64,000 bases of DNA from an uncultured Porphyromonadaceae bacterium (GTDB lineage: Bacteria; Bacteroidota; Bacteroidia; Bacteroidales; Muribaculaceae), in the NCBI GenBank assembly GCA_947567425.1, contig CANOLV010000011.1, forward strand, positions 1 through 64,000, given 5' to 3'. Each line of letters starts with the position of its first letter. The stretch's first letter is position 1. The position numbers were made by a program, and so were the translations under genes. This document shows positions 62,298 to 64,000 of the stretch, one piece after another. The notes under the pieces were generated by a model, which had not been told where the DNA came from, ran no database searches, and saw only the letters and a list, made by a program, of their open reading frames with translations.

Positions 62298-62328
62298 CAA
62301 AGATAGCACATTAATGGCGCATTTAAAA
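62298..62328 (-). promoter_or_regulatory. Promoter of the portal-capsid operon
   Basis: Minus strand: TTTT at 62328-62325, 19 bases, TATCTTTG at 62305-62298. It gives the structural operon a start after the Rha gene; no terminator is seen between. Confidence 0.5.
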
Positions 62329-62406
62329 GACTGTTAATCAGCCATATTTCTACTTATTTTCCTTTGCTTTTCTTTATCTTACTTTAGTATGCAGACAGAA
62401 GAATAT

Positions 62407-63441
62407 TTAGTCTTTTTTAACTTTTTGTGTAATCTTTTCGCGGAATTTCAGATGCCGTTTGATTTTCTCGTCCGAAGAATCCCCATTGTTATCAAGCATG
62501 CTCCACAGTAGGTCGTTATACAAGTCCTGCAGACGCCCCGCCTTATCCATGGCGTCGATACGCCTCCGCCTTTCCGTCTCGAACATTTCGGAGTATCGAC
62601 GTTGCGTATCCCTGGCCATGCGCAGTTCATAGCGTAAATCGTCAATCCATTTTGCAAGCTCGTGCGTGGCATCATTCTGATTTTCCGCTTCGGGTTGTCG
62701 AAGCAGTAGCCCGACAGTTTCCACAGTGTCGTTTGCCTCAGGGAACGGTAGGGCCACCACCTCCGGCTGCGGCAAAGCTTTATGGGCCATGCCCCACGCG
62801 CCTTTATAGGCTTTCTTGATCGTATCTTTCGCCCCATAGCGCATAACTCCCATCAGAGCATCGAGACCTTTTTGGGTTATCAGGTACTCATAGCCATGAC
62901 CATACATCCCGCTGGTGTAGGCACGTCTTGTAAAATGCCCGTATTTGAATGCCCGGCTGTGCAGATTGTCTCCTATTGTCCGAGTAAGCGAACGGTGTTT
63001 ACGGCCAAGAATCCGAGCCAGTTTGCGGGATGTCGTTACCGGTTTGCCTTCCACTATTTCAGTTAAACCACTGATGCAGTGCTGATTATCAATGGGGGGG
63101 GGTAATTGTGGAGCGGTTGCGGGCTGTTGCGGAGCGGTGTGCTGCTTCTCATTCTCCAATTCCTCCCAACGGAGAATCAGGCGGGCACGCGCCTCATCGT
63201 TGAACTTGGTCGCGATGTATAGACACTCGGCTTTGGTAAGCACATAAAACGGTTGTTTCACCTCTCCTCCGGTAGCTAACTTGTTGATTTTGTATTGGAG
63301 TGCAAATTTGCGCCCCAAGGATTTTTCCCATGCAGGCTCCATATTTCGGATAGCCCGCAATACATCTTTGTGTCGCTTACCTGTGGCCTCTGCGATTTGC
63401 AGAGAGGTCATTGTCTGACCATTCTTGATTAAGTTTGTCAT
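62407..63441 (-). CDS. Phage regulatory protein, Rha family, with repeated DNA-binding-like domain
   Basis: 344 residues from MTNLIKNGQTMTSLQIAEATG. Residues 8-95 are a Rha-type domain (SLQIAEATGKRHKDVLRAIRN ... YVLTKAECLYIATKF). After a Pro/Gln linker comes a second, related one near 130-215 (TTSRKLARILGRKHRSLTRTI ... YEYLITQKGLDALMGVM). A coiled coil fills the C terminus. Rha proteins interfere with growth of some lambdoid phages in IHF-deficient hosts; the role here is unknown. Its place between terminase and portal, with its own promoter, marks it as an inserted accessory unit. Confidence 0.75.
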   Translation of the reverse strand: MTNLIKNGQTMTSLQIAEATGKRHKDVLRAIRNMEPAWEKSLGRKFALQYKINKLATGGEVKQPFYVLTKAECLYIATKFNDEARARLILRWEELENEKQHTAPQQPATAPQLPPPIDNQHCISGLTEIVEGKPVTTSRKLARILGRKHRSLTRTIGDNLHSRAFKYGHFTRRAYTSGMYGHGYEYLITQKGLDALMGVMRYGAKDTIKKAYKGAWGMAHKALPQPEVVALPFPEANDTVETVGLLLRQPEAENQNDATHELAKWIDDLRYELRMARDTQRRYSEMFETERRRRIDAMDKAGRLQDLYNDLLWSMLDNNGDSSDEKIKRHLKFREKITQKVKKD

Positions 63442-63472
63442 TTTTACTTGATACGTTTGGCATTTTAGACAG

Positions 63473-63557
63473 AAAAAAAAACGGCTGTCATATCCCGTCG
63501 CCAAACGTACCAAGGTTTCACTCCGCAGAGCAAACTATGATTGGATATGACAGCCGT
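63473..63557 (-). terminator. 15-bp inverted repeat with T tract, between terminase and Rha
   Basis: Arms 63481-63495 and 63543-63557 are exact complements (ACGGCTGTCATATCC and its reverse), 47 bases apart, followed on the minus strand by a run of T. It can terminate terminase read-through. The Rha promoter sits in the loop. Confidence 0.6.
63502..63534 (-). promoter_or_regulatory. Promoter of the Rha gene, inside an inverted repeat
   Basis: Minus strand: TTTG at 63534-63531, 21 bases, TACGTTTG at 63509-63502. RNA would begin near 63496, at the second arm of the repeat. Confidence 0.6.
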
Positions 63558-63708
63558 AGCCGTTTATTTATTGGGCATAAAAATAGCCCGAAGTATGTCC
63601 GAGCAATAACCGACGCTCGTGCGGAAAGGTGAGACCTTCGATACATTTGGCATCGCAAAGCTACGACAGAAAATCGGAATGCGCAACACCCCGATTAAAA
63701 AATTTTCA

Positions 63709-64000
63709 TTAACGCGTGTAATCTATGAAAAGACGCATACACATAAGTTTGGTGATCACACCATCAATCTTTTGCGTTTGCTTACGCTTTATCGGCTTGC
63801 AGTTCTCCAACTTGTCGGTATCTAAAACTGCATTGCCAAAACAGTAGTAGTTAATCGGGGTATCATTTATGAAAATATGCCCGGTTTTCGCGCCATGCTC
63901 AAAACTTTCAACCGGAGCGGTAAAATTACCATAGGTCTGTTTGACACCCGACAGCACATTATCAGCACCGGAAGCCGCCAGCATATTAACCACCTCCAAA
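63709..64000 (-). CDS. Terminase large subunit, C-terminal part (runs off the right edge)
   Basis: About 96 residues of the 3' end are present. The ending INDTPINYYCFGNAVLDTDKLENC followed by KPIKRKQTQKIDGVITKLM matches the C-terminal end of the nuclease domain of Terminase_1-type large subunits, where NPV..W..GN..L and the K-S/T-x-KIDG(V/I) motif with its metal-binding Asp recur. The ATPase domain lies beyond the window. It fits the usual place upstream of portal. Confidence 0.75.
   Translation of the reverse strand, partial: LEVVNMLAASGADNVLSGVKQTYGNFTAPVESFEHGAKTGHIFINDTPINYYCFGNAVLDTDKLENCKPIKRKQTQKIDGVITKLMCMRLFIDYTR

Larger units (their letters stand above)
63447..63651. repeat. Three copies of a GATACRTTTGGC motif around the Rha promoter
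   Basis: CTTGATACGTTTGGC at 63447-63461 (plus), its near-complement GCCAAACGTACCAAG at 63500-63514 (14 of 15 match), and CTTCGATACATTTGGC at 63636-63651 (plus). The middle copy contains the Rha -7 box, so the motif may be an operator. Confidence 0.5.
40187..64000 (-). mobile_element. Prophage, late half (siphovirus-like), partial at right edge
   Basis: Gene order on the minus strand is terminase, Rha, portal, protease, HK97-type capsid, connectors, tail tube, G/GT chaperones, tape measure, tail tip, fibre and lysis, ending at the 3' end of tRNA-Thr. No sheath gene is present, so the tail is long and non-contractile. Integrase, excisionase, the lysogeny repressor and the other attachment site are not in the window. 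GC varies strongly between modules: 23/60 in 61441-61500, 44/60 in 43261-43320 and 9/60 in 56221-56280. This points to mosaic origin. Confidence 0.93.

Noticed and set aside
63481-63557. Certain phase-variable promoter inversion at the Rha gene
   Set aside because: The repeat arms fit, but 47 bases between them is very short for site-specific inversion and no invertase is in view; kept only as one hypothesis.
1-64000. CRISPR arrays, insertion sequences, rRNA operons
   Set aside because: No regularly spaced repeats, transposase motifs or rRNA sequence were found.
40187-64000. Contractile-tailed (Mu- or P2-like) prophage
   Set aside because: No sheath, baseplate wedge or MuA-type transposase; HK97-type head genes and G/GT-tape measure order point to a long non-contractile tail.

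Overview
The window is a piece of a Bacteroidales chromosome, most like the Muribaculaceae (gut S24-7 group), carrying most of the late half of a prophage. The assignment rests on the gene families (DUF6377 regulators, a DUF4270 lipoprotein, an IorAB/aminotransferase/CoA-transferase cluster, fused RibBA, a YtxH pair), on moderate GC, and on promoters of the Bacteroidetes sigma-factor type (TTTG, about 20 bases, TAnnTTTG), which recur upstream of host and phage genes. This placement is inference from sequence, not a database match.

Host region, 1-40,186. Two tandem membrane regulators (161-3470) are followed by a nitroreductase, an LptF/LptG-type lipopolysaccharide permease coupled to ribBA, a DUF6291-like gene convergent with ribBA, a secreted GH65 enzyme and trmN6. 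Next come a 400-base gap with a foldable RNA candidate, engB, a relA-type (p)ppGpp synthetase that has lost its HD hydrolase residues, and two envelope proteins. A minus-strand operon prmA-ABC ATPase-ABC permease is followed by typA, a trypsin-like/TPR lipoprotein, a Dcp-type peptidase and a cluster of small envelope proteins. KDG kinase and KDPG aldolase form an operon. Then come a YqgE-family protein, ychF, a thioredoxin-fold protein and tpx. Genes 32,752-37,669 form one plus-strand operon (IorA, IorB, aminotransferase, acyl-CoA hydrolase/transferase) that reads as oxidative fermentation of aromatic amino acids to aryl-acids. A GT5 N-domain protein and a DUF4270 lipoprotein precede tRNA-Thr(CGT).

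Prophage, 40,187 to beyond 64,000. It sits directly 3' of tRNA-Thr, and almost all genes read on the minus strand. From right to left: the 3' end of the terminase large subunit, a Rha-type regulator with its own promoter, portal, prohead protease, HK97-type capsid, connector and head-tail genes, tail tube, G/GT tail chaperones with a -1 slippery site, tape measure, tail hub-like protein, a 1620-residue fibre, a second receptor-region protein, and a lysis cassette (TM/coiled-coil protein, GH24 endolysin, putative unimolecular spanin). Between the lysis cassette and the tRNA lie separately terminated small units, including an XRE regulator. The gene order indicates a long-tailed, siphovirus-like phage. 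Integrase and repressor were not seen and probably lie beyond the right edge.

The most interesting unexplained items are all in non-coding or accessory DNA of the prophage. One is a plus-strand promoter-plus-terminator unit of about 64 nt between endolysin and spanin. Another is a promoter followed by two tandem terminators in front of a tail-anchored membrane protein. The third is a very AT-rich reverse-strand membrane-protein gene inside the tail operon, and the fourth is a promoter enclosed by two interlocked inverted repeats upstream of the Rha gene.
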